This document shows, in pieces, positions 52,902-60,883 of a DNA stretch of 64,000 nucleotides (positions within the stretch are counted from its first letter, which is position 1; each line of letters opens with the position of its first letter). The position numbers and the translations under genes were made by a program. The notes beneath the pieces are model-generated. The model was not told the origin of the DNA and searched no databases. It was given only the letters and a program-made list of their open reading frames with translations. The DNA comes from an uncultured Lachnospiraceae bacterium. Lineage in GTDB: Bacteria > Bacillota > Clostridia > Lachnospirales > Lachnospiraceae. Location of the stretch: NCBI GenBank assembly GCA_947629525.1, contig CANREB010000002.1:113410-177409 (forward strand), written 5' to 3'.

Positions 52902-54893
52902 CTATGCTTCGTTACGGTACTGTATCGGCGTCATTCCCATTTTTTTCTTAAAGGTACGGTTAAAATGCTCAACATTGGGATATCCGACAGATATCGCTAT
53001 ATTCTCAACCGTCATACTGCCGTTTCTGAGCAGAGTTTTCGCCTTTTTGATCCTTACATTAGTCACAAGGTCGCCGAATGTCTTTCCCGATCTGCTGCGT
53101 ATATATTTGCTGATATACGGCTCAGACAGGTGAAAATGTTTTGCAATATCGCCGAGAGTCACGGTCTGATAATTTGCCTGTATATAATTCATTATCTGCA
53201 TAAATCTCTCATCCGTATGCACTTCGCTGTTTTGAAGTTCAGGAAGTTTGTTGACGCTGACGCAGAGCGCGCGTATCGACGCTTTTATTATATCGTCGTC
53301 AATGCCGACTCCCCAGTACTTTTTGCCGCTGCACGTAACACTCACATAAGCGATAGCCCTTGAAGATGAGCCTTTTGTCAGCGCATGCTCCTCATAATCC
53401 GAAAGCTGATAGCTGATGCCGAAATACTGCTTTATGGTATTGCTTACCGCATCAAGACGCCCGTTGCCGTTCGCATCGACTGTAGTCTTTTTGTCGCCGC
53501 AGCTTATCACTGCCTCCGCCATTATACCGTTTATCTGCTTAAAATGGCACTCGCTTATCTGGAAATGAGTCATGATATCCATATAGTTCTCGCGGAATAT
53601 CTCGTATACCCACTGAGGCGACAGTTCCTTGTGCTCCTTATCCGAAATACTCTTTACAAGATAGCCTACTTCTTCCCGCATCGCATCGGGAAGTGATATG
53701 CCGAAATTCTGCTTTAATATATAGTTTACTCCGCCTTTTCCCGACTGGCTGTTTATGCGGATAACATCCGCTTCATAATTTCTTCCCACATCCTTGGGGT
53801 CGATCGGAAGATACGGTACTGTCCATTTATTGCTGTTTTTGTCTTCACGCCACTGCATCCCCTTTGCTATCGCATCCTGATGCGAACCCGAAAACGCAGT
53901 AAACACAAGGTCGCCCGCGTAAGGCTGACGCTCATGCACGCTCATACGCGTAAGCTGTTCATACTTCCTGCGTATCTTTGGCATATCCGAAAAATCAAGC
54001 TTCGGGTCGATGCCGTAAGAGAACATATTCATCGCCACTGTGATAAGATCGACATTACCTGTACGCTCACCGTTGCCGAACAAAGTTCCCTCCACGCGGT
54101 CAGCTCCCGCAAGCACTCCAAGTTCCGTATCAGCCACTCCGCATCCTCTGTCGTTGTGCGGATGTATGCTCAATACTACATTTTCCCTGTATTTCAGATT
54201 TTTGCTCATATACTCTATCTGCGACGCGAATACGTGCGGCATCGCCGTCTCAACCGTAGCCGGAATATTTATGATCGCCTTGCGCTCACTTGTCGGCTGC
54301 CATACATCAAGAACCGCATTGCACACTTCAAGGGCATAGTCCACTTCCGTACCGTGAAAACTCTCGGGGCTGTACTCAAACGAGAAATTGCCGTCTGTCT
54401 CGTCGGCAAGCTGTTTAAGAAGCTTCGCACCGTCTACCGCAAGCTGTCTGATAGCATCTTTGTCTTTTTTGAACACCTGCTCACGCTGCGCCACGGAAGT
54501 TGAATTATAAAGGTGTATAACTGCCCTCGGTGCTCCTTTTATCGCCTCAAAGGTCTTTTTGATGATATGCTCCCTTGCCTGCGTAAGCACCTGTACCGTA
54601 ACATCGTCAGGTATCATATTCCTTTCGATAAGCGCGCGCATAAATTCATATTCCGTGTCGGACGAAGCGGGAAATCCCACTTCTATCTCCTTAAATCCTA
54701 TATCCACCAGCATTTGGAAAAACTGAAGTTTCTCGTCAAGGCTCATCGGCTCTATAAGAGCCTGATTGCCGTCGCGCAGGTCTACCGAGCACCATATCGG
54801 CGGCGCGTCGATACAGCTTTTTTTCACCCAGTCGTATGTAACTTCCGGCGGCATAAAATATGTTTTATAGTATTTGTCCGCATTTTTCATCAT
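52902..54893 (-). CDS. leuA: 2-isopropylmalate synthase fused to an AraC-type DNA-binding domain
   Basis: A 663-residue fusion. Residues 1 to about 554 are a full-length LeuA: CSVDLRDGNQALIEPMS (metal-binding Asp), LSIHPHNDRGCGVADTELG, GNGERTGNVDL and the C-terminal dimer/leucine-binding domain (about 430-550). This enzyme condenses 2-oxoisovalerate and acetyl-CoA, the first step of leucine synthesis, and is inhibited by leucine. Residues 555-663 are an AraC HTH domain: ANYQTVTLGDIAKHFHLSEP and VGYPNVEHFNRTFKKKMGM. The join is seamless in one frame with no stop or frameshift. The protein could therefore be a leucine-sensing transcription factor. GGGAGG seven bases before the ATG fixes the start. 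A standalone regulatory domain is not otherwise present here. Confidence 0.93.
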   Translation of the reverse strand: MMKNADKYYKTYFMPPEVTYDWVKKSCIDAPPIWCSVDLRDGNQALIEPMSLDEKLQFFQMLVDIGFKEIEVGFPASSDTEYEFMRALIERNMIPDDVTVQVLTQAREHIIKKTFEAIKGAPRAVIHLYNSTSVAQREQVFKKDKDAIRQLAVDGAKLLKQLADETDGNFSFEYSPESFHGTEVDYALEVCNAVLDVWQPTSERKAIINIPATVETAMPHVFASQIEYMSKNLKYRENVVLSIHPHNDRGCGVADTELGVLAGADRVEGTLFGNGERTGNVDLITVAMNMFSYGIDPKLDFSDMPKIRRKYEQLTRMSVHERQPYAGDLVFTAFSGSHQDAIAKGMQWREDKNSNKWTVPYLPIDPKDVGRNYEADVIRINSQSGKGGVNYILKQNFGISLPDAMREEVGYLVKSISDKEHKELSPQWVYEIFRENYMDIMTHFQISECHFKQINGIMAEAVISCGDKKTTVDANGNGRLDAVSNTIKQYFGISYQLSDYEEHALTKGSSSRAIAYVSVTCSGKKYWGVGIDDDIIKASIRALCVSVNKLPELQNSEVHTDERFMQIMNYIQANYQTVTLGDIAKHFHLSEPYISKYIRSRSGKTFGDLVTNVRIKKAKTLLRNGSMTVENIAISVGYPNVEHFNRTFKKKMGMTPIQYRNEA

Positions 54894-54918
54894 CGTTCAT
54901 CCTCCCATATGTTTATAT

Positions 54919-54948
54919 ATTATAAAACAAAAGTTCCTTGCCATGCAA
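54919..54948 (-). promoter_or_regulatory. Promoter of the LeuA-AraC gene
   Basis: On the minus strand TTGCAT (54943-54948) and TATAAT (54919-54924) are 18 bp apart, close to the start codon. The leader is too short for a T-box or leucine attenuator. Confidence 0.65.
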
Positions 54949-54990
54949 CGATGTTATTATGCTATCACATATTCTGCCATAACTTAATGA

Positions 54991-55023
54991 TTAAAATTAA
55001 TCAGTTTTATTGATTTATTTTAA
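54991..55023 (-). terminator. AT-rich terminator-like hairpin at the DUF2798 gene end
   Basis: TTAAAATTAATCA and TGATTTATTTTAA pair over 12 of 13 bases around a 7-base loop that contains the stop region. It would end the DUF2798 gene on the minus strand; it is AT-rich and therefore only moderately convincing. Confidence 0.45.
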
Positions 55024-55716
55024 TGTAATGTTGTGCACATCCTCTTCAAGCGCTTTCCTGCGGCGGTGTTCATGTGCTATTTCTTCCTGTATTTCATCGA
55101 TGCGCCTGAAGATGTCAAGGATTACTTCCTGTTCATTTTCAGGTTGGAAGTTGTCTTCATGCTGTTTTCTTCTGCTGATATCTTTTCTGAAAAGTGTCTT
55201 GAAAATAACTCTCACGGCAGGCTGTATGAAAAACAATTGTGTAAAATATGCAAACGGGAAGTTAAAGCAGACTAGTTTCAGCCAGTTTGCAAGCAGGGTA
55301 AAAATGTTAAATCCCATATAGTACGGGTAGTACAGAAATGCTGCGATAAAGCTCATCGCGGGGCACATAATACCGACTGTCGCGCATATTATTGCTGTCT
55401 CAAATATCATCGGGTGGTTTTTGGCGGGGTTAAATATTCTGCTTGCCAGTTTGAATGAAGCGGGGCTTCCGACAATATTTTCCAACAGGTATGCGAGGCA
55501 GAACTCAATAAGGATGCATGCCCATATCGGCAGGTATGTTCCGCACATATATACTCCTCCCTGTTTGTTGAGCGCTGCGATGACGCTTGTTGTTTGGTTG
55601 ATTTCCATCAGGGTGTTTCCGTTTACTACATACAGGCTGTAAAATACATAGGCGTGTACTGTTATCACTACTGTGATAAACGCAAACACCATTCTTTGGA
55701 ATTGGTTTCTTGGCAT
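55015..55716 (-). CDS. DUF2798-type membrane protein
   Basis: A 233-residue protein. It begins PRNQFQRMVFAFITVVITVHAYVFYS, the typical DUF2798 start, and a second, similar unit follows (PMIFETAIICATVGIMCPAMSF), so it has about four membrane segments in two repeats. Function of the family is unknown. The C-terminal 45 residues are charged and helical (KQHEDNFQPENEQEV). GGAGG nine bases before the ATG at 55716 is chosen; the longer frame upstream reads through a hairpin leader and is unlikely to be protein. Confidence 0.8.
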   Translation of the reverse strand: MPRNQFQRMVFAFITVVITVHAYVFYSLYVVNGNTLMEINQTTSVIAALNKQGGVYMCGTYLPIWACILIEFCLAYLLENIVGSPASFKLASRIFNPAKNHPMIFETAIICATVGIMCPAMSFIAAFLYYPYYMGFNIFTLLANWLKLVCFNFPFAYFTQLFFIQPAVRVIFKTLFRKDISRRKQHEDNFQPENEQEVILDIFRRIDEIQEEIAHEHRRRKALEEDVHNITLK

Positions 55717-55746
55717 GATATATTTCCTCCTCTTTTTGTTTGGGCG

Positions 55747-55823
55747 CAAAAAAACACATGCAGCAGCTTGTTGCCGTAAAACATACTCTGTAATCAGATT
55801 TACGTGCCAAGCACTACATGTGT
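55747..55823 (-). promoter_or_regulatory. Structured leader hairpin with T-run (attenuator candidate) before DUF2798 gene
   Basis: On the minus strand four nested helices stack: ACACATGTAG/CTGCATGTGT (outer, one wobble), GCTTG/CAAGC, CGTAAA/TTTACG and TCTG/CAGA with tetraloop ATTA. Seven T follow directly. This is a classic intrinsic terminator shape placed 31 bp before a start codon, so it may attenuate the gene or be the end of a small RNA. It does not match riboswitch classes that I know. Confidence 0.6.
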
Positions 55824-55915
55824 CGTTATGCGCGGTGTTTAGTTTTCTTACATTTAGCAGGATATCATATTTTAAACTTAAAAGCAAGTGTTTTTATGGC
55901 TGACCACTACAGCAG

Positions 55916-56062
55916 CCCGGTCGATGTCCTGCATCATATTCAGACACGCTTGCGCTCCCAAAAAGCGTAGCGGACACTAAGCTCAGCGGCGCTTTTTAAG
56001 CTTGCTTCGCTAAGTGCCGACGCTTTTTGAAGGTCTGAATATGATGCAGGACATCGACCGGG
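55916..56062. repeat. Palindromic element with 30-bp perfect terminal inverted repeats
   Basis: Positions 55916-55945 and 56033-56062 are perfect reverse complements (30 of 30), flanking an 87-bp core that has its own smaller palindrome (CAAAAAGCGT near 55959-55968 and ACGCTTTTTG near 56020-56029). It sits between two minus-strand genes and encodes nothing. The shape suits a MITE or a dispersed palindromic repeat. Confidence 0.75.
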
Positions 56063-56073
56063 CAGACTACTTT

Positions 56074-56121
56074 AAAAAAATGAGGGGTGCCACATATCTC
56101 TTTTTTGGCACTCCTCATTTT
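56074..56121 (-). terminator. Rho-independent terminator after the EcsC gene
   Basis: AAAATGAGGGGTGCC pairs with GGCACTCCTCATTTT with one mismatch; the minus strand ends in a T-run. Confidence 0.82.
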
Positions 56122-56126
56122 GGATT

Positions 56127-56867
56127 TTATTCTTCGCTTGATATTTCATTTTCATCTGCATATACAATATCGTTTGTTTCACTTATCTCCTCGTCGTCCG
56201 GTTCTTCTTTTTCCCCCGCTGAAAAATCACCTTCAAAAAACATCTTATATGCTCTATCCGCAATAATTTTTGTTTCAGCAAAATCTAATCCGCCGTTTAT
56301 GATAGCGCCTACTCCCGGTATCATTTTCCCAAGATTGACAATGCCTTTTTCTCCAAACTTTGTAATAAATCTAAATCCGATTTTTTGATTTATTTTGGTC
56401 AACGCTTTACCCGGAATTTTTTGAATGGCTTTTTCAGCCATCTTTACGCCTACTTTAATACCCGCCTGCTTGACAACACCATTGACCGATACACCAGCCA
56501 AACAGGCATAAACAAAGGTCTGAACTTGGTCACTATTCAAATCATATCCGGCTAGATATGCAGTGCAAGCTATCATTCTGATTTGAACATACAAAACACT
56601 TCCTATATTTGCAGGGATTGTCACCGGCATTGTAATAAATCCCCCAAAACCTGTAATAAAGCCGGATGTTGTGCATTTGGCAATTTGATTTTTTAACATT
56701 GCCTTTGCAGCTTTTTTATTATCCGGTTCCTTTTTCAGATAGTCATTTGCAAACTCATTTATCGGCGGACTTACCTTATTGATGCCATGTAGGGATTTAT
56801 CATAACATGTATTAAGCATTTTCATAACATCATCATATGTAATCAATTTCTTCTTATCTTCAGCCAT
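56127..56867 (-). CDS. EcsC family protein
   Basis: A 246-residue protein with the EcsC-like core: a Gly-rich hydrophobic segment SGFITGFGGFITMPVTIPA, then YVQIRMIACTAYLAGYD and VNGVVKQAGIKVG. EcsC was first seen beside an ABC transporter needed for secretion in Bacillus, but its function is unclear. The last 30 residues are strongly acidic. GGAGG eight bases before the ATG at 56867 fixes the start. AT content is higher than in the housekeeping block, suggesting acquisition. Confidence 0.82.
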   Translation of the reverse strand: MAEDKKKLITYDDVMKMLNTCYDKSLHGINKVSPPINEFANDYLKKEPDNKKAAKAMLKNQIAKCTTSGFITGFGGFITMPVTIPANIGSVLYVQIRMIACTAYLAGYDLNSDQVQTFVYACLAGVSVNGVVKQAGIKVGVKMAEKAIQKIPGKALTKINQKIGFRFITKFGEKGIVNLGKMIPGVGAIINGGLDFAETKIIADRAYKMFFEGDFSAGEKEEPDDEEISETNDIVYADENEISSEE

Positions 56868-57057
56868 AATCCTATCCTCCACTAAGACATATACATAAAT
56901 CAAGTATATGGCTTTTTCATAAGTTCTGATTTATATAATGTATCTTTTATATATTGCAATTCGATTATACCCTATCCCTCTATATGAAGTCAATATATAA
57001 CATCGATAACAAGGCTGTGTTACAGTAAATTTATTCGTCTGCCGTTTTTATATTACT

Positions 57058-57690
57058 TTACGTTTCATTAAAATGGTTTTTAAATGTGGAAATGTATGTG
57101 TTTCTATATAATGGCATTTTAAGCATACTTGTATTCCATAGTGTTTTGAACTCTTTTATGGGAATTTTTCTGTTATAATACGGCTCATCACAATTAATAA
57201 AATCCGCCATTGACTCGGCGAGAAAAATATGTTGTTCATCATATCCGACAACAGGTACAAAATGCAGCCAGTTTTCATCCGCTCGGACTCGTATCATCAC
57301 AATTACCGGATTTCCTTTGCTGACCTCATTTTTAAGCGCAGTAATATTTCCGGCACAGTACTTTACCTTAAAGCCATAATGGGAAAGCATATTCAATATT
57401 CCTTTGGGTGACACTAATCCGTCTTTCGTTTTATTAGAAATGGTCTCATATAATTTATTGCCCTGTGCTTCAATATCCCGGTGCCGCAAAAAGTATGCTG
57501 ACGAAAACGCGGAACATTCATAATTTTTTTGCAAATCTATTCTGTTCGGTTTTGTAATAACAAACTCCTTTTTCCTGCATTTTATTGAAAAATGAAAATG
57601 CAATGCACCCATTAGAAAGCTGTCTATAATTGTTGCTATTATTAAATAATTTACTAACGTTGAGAGTAGTATCGATATTATTTTTTCCAT
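57058..57690 (-). CDS. Membrane-anchored C39-like cysteine peptidase-type protein
   Basis: A 210-residue protein: one N-terminal membrane segment (about 8-30), then a papain-like C39/BtrH-type domain. Cys59 (NYECSAFSSAY) and His143 (NWLHFVPVVGYD) are in the expected order, with Asp151 as possible third residue. It may cleave peptides or transfer acyl groups; no ABC exporter is fused to it. AAGGA before the ATG at 57690 supports the start; a longer frame upstream has no site. Confidence 0.7.
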   Translation of the reverse strand: MEKIISILLSTLVNYLIIATIIDSFLMGALHFHFSIKCRKKEFVITKPNRIDLQKNYECSAFSSAYFLRHRDIEAQGNKLYETISNKTKDGLVSPKGILNMLSHYGFKVKYCAGNITALKNEVSKGNPVIVMIRVRADENWLHFVPVVGYDEQHIFLAESMADFINCDEPYYNRKIPIKEFKTLWNTSMLKMPLYRNTYISTFKNHFNET

Positions 57691-57800
57691 TATCAATCCT
57701 TCTTCTTCCACAGAAAAATACCGCCCTGCCAGTCTGTAAGACGGTATCTTCCAAAAAGTATTTACAAAAATATAGCAGGGCAATATACTGCTGAAATTGC

Positions 57801-58046
57801 TTAGTTTTCTGCATCCACATAAATCCCCAACCGCTCTATTTCACCAACGGCATCCTCAATAATCCGATGTGTCATCCGGAATTTCGGACGCGCAAGCACC
57901 TCCCGGTATTCCTTTACAATACACTGATCCAACAATGGTATAATCGTCCCACTGTAAACGAGTTCCAATACATTTCCGGGAACGGAATCCCATTTCAACA
58001 TAGCGGAAACAAGAACATTTGTGTCAATAACCGCATAATATTTCAT
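57801..58046 (-). CDS. Truncated PIN-family toxin
   Basis: An 81-residue protein. The start VIDTNVLVSAML carries the first catalytic Asp of a PIN ribonuclease, and IVKEYREVLARPKF is the second conserved block with its Glu. Full-length relatives have about 135 residues and add two more acidic sites; this frame stops at GIYVDAEN. Downstream sequence does not continue the fold in any frame I could read, so the C-terminal third appears deleted. It follows a RelB/DinJ-like antitoxin gene (9-bp gap). It is probably inactive. Confidence 0.75.
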   Translation of the reverse strand: MKYYAVIDTNVLVSAMLKWDSVPGNVLELVYSGTIIPLLDQCIVKEYREVLARPKFRMTHRIIEDAVGEIERLGIYVDAEN

Positions 58047-58055
58047 CCGGTTCCA

Positions 58056-58337
58056 TCACTCTCTGACTGCTGAGATTTCTGCATTGATCTCCTCCAGTGA
58101 CATTTCAGCAATTCCATATTCTTCTGCGATGCGGCTGGCAGCCTGCATTGCCTTTAATCCCTTATTTTCCGTTTCCGGCTCCAACTTCATACTAAACGGA
58201 ATGCCATTCTCCTGTATTAATCTTGACATACACATCCGAAGATAGGTCTGAAGGTCTATACCAAGCCTTTCACATATTTCAACTGCCTTTATCCGCGATG
58301 TTTCTTCTGCTCTGAACTGAACCAAGGTATTTGCCAT
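58056..58337 (-). CDS. RelB/DinJ family antitoxin
   Basis: A 93-residue protein with a ribbon-helix-helix N-terminus (ANTLVQFRAEETSRIKAVEICERLGIDL, RHH of the RelB/DinJ family) and an acidic toxin-binding tail. Dimers would bind DNA upstream of their own gene. It is followed by the truncated PIN gene, so its usual partner is damaged. AGGAGG is well placed before the ATG. Confidence 0.88.
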   Translation of the reverse strand: MANTLVQFRAEETSRIKAVEICERLGIDLQTYLRMCMSRLIQENGIPFSMKLEPETENKGLKAMQAASRIAEEYGIAEMSLEEINAEISAVRE

Positions 58338-58369
58338 ATTTCATCCCTCCTGATGGATTTTCTGTCCCT

Positions 58370-58412
58370 ATTATATCATCATCTGATTTTATTTGCAATC
58401 ACTTGATGATAT
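58370..58412 (-). promoter_or_regulatory. Promoter and flanking operator repeat of the RelB/PIN module
   Basis: On the minus strand TTGCAA (58393-58398) and TATAAT (58370-58375) are 17 bp apart. ATATCATCA (58373-58381) and TGATGATAT (58404-58412) form a 9-bp inverted repeat that brackets the promoter, as expected for antitoxin autoregulation. Confidence 0.72.
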
Positions 58413-58614
58413 TATTTATATATCTACCTCTTTCCGTTTTCTTTTCCTTGTGCACTATCAAAAGCAGTCAAAATACACTTCTTCCAACGGATATTTTACA
58501 CCTTCCAAATGCAGCACTTGATTATCTTGATGCGTATTTTTGCAGTTATTCCTGCTAATTACCTGATAATACCCTATGGCAGACTTATTAAAACCTTCAA
58601 ACATTATCCATCTT

Positions 58615-59175
58615 TTATTCACCTATTATTTCTAATCCATCCGGAAATTCTCGTATGACAAGCGCACAGGTATTGGTTAATCTGATATTATCCTTTAGCG
58701 GATATTCGACTTTACCTCTCACTTCCCCATCCGGACAATGCACATCCAGCCTTGTATTTATAAGTCCTAAATTTCCTGCTAAATTATTCGAGAACAAAAG
58801 GCTTCCGGCACTCACACCGATTACCATTCCATCCTGCTTAATATACTCCAATAAGGTTGTACTAAATCCGGTAGCATTTACTCTTTCAAGCAAATAAGCA
58901 GCATCCCCGCCACACAAATATACCACATCATATTTCTGCAGTTCGGCTGTCTCCATTCCTGTGTGCAAATCAAAAACTTTAATATTTTTATCAGGAATAC
59001 CGCACTTCAATAAATCATTCATGCATTTAGGCAGCACCTCTATTGCCCCTGCGTCTATAGCTGCTGTAGGGATAAATAACGCCTTTACCTCTGACACAGC
59101 TTTTCCCAACATTTTCACAAAATAGTCTTTGATTTCTTCTGTTTCCAAACCTGCTGATGTTAATAATACTCTCAT
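58615..59175 (-). CDS. Peptidase E-like (S51) protein
   Basis: A 186-residue protein of the PepE/cyanophycinase-like class I glutamine-amidotransferase fold. The nucleophile elbow is GVSAGSLLF (Ser about residue 119), preceded by YLCGGDAAYLLERV. Family members remove N-terminal Asp dipeptides, or are uncharacterised. AGGAG five bases before the ATG at 59175 gives the start. It follows a 41-residue gene whose stop overlaps this ribosome site, so translation may be coupled. Confidence 0.85.
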   Translation of the reverse strand: MRVLLTSAGLETEEIKDYFVKMLGKAVSEVKALFIPTAAIDAGAIEVLPKCMNDLLKCGIPDKNIKVFDLHTGMETAELQKYDVVYLCGGDAAYLLERVNATGFSTTLLEYIKQDGMVIGVSAGSLLFSNNLAGNLGLINTRLDVHCPDGEVRGKVEYPLKDNIRLTNTCALVIREFPDGLEIIGE

Positions 59176-59183
59176 ATCCGCTC

Positions 59184-59309
59184 CTATTCTGACCAATTCA
59201 TTTCCCCATCGGTAATTCTCATTTTCCGGCATTCGCTGCATACATAATCTTTTTCTGCCTGATTGCCAATCTGATATTTCAATATCTTATCTTTAAATAT
59301 TAGATTCAT
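59184..59309 (-). CDS. 41-residue CxxC protein
   Basis: The short frame runs from an ATG at 59309 and ends in TAG that overlaps the AGGAG site of the peptidase gene. It contains one CxxC (YVCSECRK), which could bind a metal. There is only a weak upstream site. It may be a small regulator or the remnant of a larger gene; evidence is limited to frame, motif and coupling. Confidence 0.35.
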   Translation of the reverse strand: MNLIFKDKILKYQIGNQAEKDYVCSECRKMRITDGEMNWSE

Positions 59310-59325
59310 CACTCGCGCTAAGTGA

Positions 59326-60555
59326 TTAGAACTCTTTGCCATTTCTCATAAAATCTACAAGATTTATATGCGCTATGCCATTACGCCGCTGAAGAAGCGT
59401 ATCCATCGTGGCAACATATTTAGGATAGTTATCTTTTATCGACTCCAACGGCTTATACTCCCGATCTTCTGTTTCCCTCGACAGCGCTATCGTATAAGAA
59501 ACCTGAACATAGGAATACTGCATTTCATTATCTCTGAGGATAAAATCACACTCAAGCTTTCCGATTCTTCCCACGCTGACAGAATAATCATGAGACTTTG
59601 CATATACATATGTGATATTTTCCAAAACCGGTCCATAGTTGATCCTATTATCCGTATTCTGCGCAAAATAAAAGCTCAGATCCGCAAGATAATATTTCTT
59701 CTCCCCGCTTAATGATTTCTTGGTCTTCATGTCAAACCGAGGGCACTCATAAAGAATCTTTGCGTCGAGTAAAGCCTTGATATATCTGGCAAGTGTTGCT
59801 TCACTGATCGGGGTTCCCGTCTGTTCGATTGCCCTTCTGAGGCTTTTCAAACTCGTAGTTGCGCCGAAATTATTTACAATATATTTCTGAACCGTCTCGA
59901 AGGTATTTTTGTTTCGGATCTTCAGCCTCGCCCGTATATCCTTTTCAAAAATCTCAGCGATAACGCTCTGAACATATCTGCGCTTTGCAGCCATGGTATC
60001 GAGAAAAACTGTTCTTGGAAATCCGCCTTCAAGAATATAATTTTGCATTTCCTCCTGACGATCAGCCGCAATTTCCTTGTCGTAAAACCTTTTCATCTCC
60101 TCATACTCCTCAAAGGAAAGCGGAAACATTTCAAATTCAACATAGCGGCCGGTAAGTTTCGTCATCAGTTCACCGCTCAGAAGATATGAATTTGATCCCG
60201 TAATAAAGATTGACCATTCACCTGTTGTGCGGAAACCATTGAGAACCGTCTCAAATCCTTCTACGTTTTGTACTTCATCAATAAAGAGATATTTGATCCC
60301 CTGTACATTCGGAATGCTCTCCAGCAGCCGTTCCAGCTGATCAGCTTTTACGATTTTGTTATGGTCTTTACTGTCAAGGTCATAAAAATAAATATTTTCT
60401 TCAGGAATACCTTCCTTTTTCAGTTCATCCACAATTGTCTCCATAAGACAGGACTTGCCGCATCTTCTGACACCGGTTATCACTTTGATGATATCCGCCG
60501 CATGATAAAAATCACGAAGCTTCTTTAAATAATTATCTCTTGGAAACCACTCCAT
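59326..60555 (-). CDS. AAA ATPase with DUF4143 domain
   Basis: A 409-residue protein: N-terminal AAA_14 ATPase with Walker A TGVRRCGKS (about residues 28-36) and Walker B KYLFIDEVQNV, and a C-terminal DUF4143 nuclease-like domain (about 210-400, with the ECDF region of PD-(D/E)XK-type sites in LECDFILRDNE). Such proteins are common, widespread and poorly understood. AGGTG before the ATG at 60555 is a good site; the GTG at 60564 is another possibility. Confidence 0.88.
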   Translation of the reverse strand: MEWFPRDNYLKKLRDFYHAADIIKVITGVRRCGKSCLMETIVDELKKEGIPEENIYFYDLDSKDHNKIVKADQLERLLESIPNVQGIKYLFIDEVQNVEGFETVLNGFRTTGEWSIFITGSNSYLLSGELMTKLTGRYVEFEMFPLSFEEYEEMKRFYDKEIAADRQEEMQNYILEGGFPRTVFLDTMAAKRRYVQSVIAEIFEKDIRARLKIRNKNTFETVQKYIVNNFGATTSLKSLRRAIEQTGTPISEATLARYIKALLDAKILYECPRFDMKTKKSLSGEKKYYLADLSFYFAQNTDNRINYGPVLENITYVYAKSHDYSVSVGRIGKLECDFILRDNEMQYSYVQVSYTIALSRETEDREYKPLESIKDNYPKYVATMDTLLQRRNGIAHINLVDFMRNGKEF

Positions 60556-60883
60556 CCTTTTCACCTGCCAATCAGTTTTATATGATATACATTAGCAGAT
60601 TTTGAGGCTGTTTTCAAGTTTAACGTGTGCGTTTTTGCTTCTTTATCAAAATCGCGCACGTTAACGCCATCTCATCAATGGCAGCCTGCAAACGTTTTCG
60701 TTTCTCGGATTTTGCCATTCCTATTATCAAGCATAATGACGCAATTGTGAAAGAAAGGACAGATAAGATATGAAATTCATATATGCAGATGTAGGGGATG
60801 CAGAGGATTCATTAGAAATATGGTAAATAATCCTTAAATTGAAGAAAGCGCCAAATGATTTATTCTGTTATCCGGCGCTTATC
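60556..60883. other. Intergenic region with hairpin and small frames only
   Basis: The region holds an 11-bp hairpin (TAACGTGTGCG at 60621-60631 with CGCGCACGTTA at 60653-60663), a 32-residue minus-strand frame (60620-60718, basic, no good site) and an 18-residue plus-strand frame at about 60770. None is convincing as a gene; gene remnants are possible. Confidence 0.4.
60841..60880 (-). terminator. Hairpin downstream of the RelE gene
   Basis: On the minus strand AAGCGCC pairs with GGCGCTT around a 21-base loop, followed by a T/C-rich tail. It begins 4 bases after the RelE-like stop. Confidence 0.5.

Noticed and set aside
52902..54893. Two separate genes instead of a LeuA-AraC fusion
   Set aside because: No stop, no internal start with a ribosome site at the junction and no frame change were seen; the fusion frame is continuous.
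54894..55014. T-box or leucine attenuator before leuA
   Set aside because: The promoter lies only a few dozen bases from the start codon and no leader peptide, T-box sequence or stem I structure is visible.
55717..55887. Longer N-terminus for the DUF2798 protein
   Set aside because: The extension would be translated from a hairpin/T-run leader, and the strong GGAGG site lies directly before the ATG at 55716.
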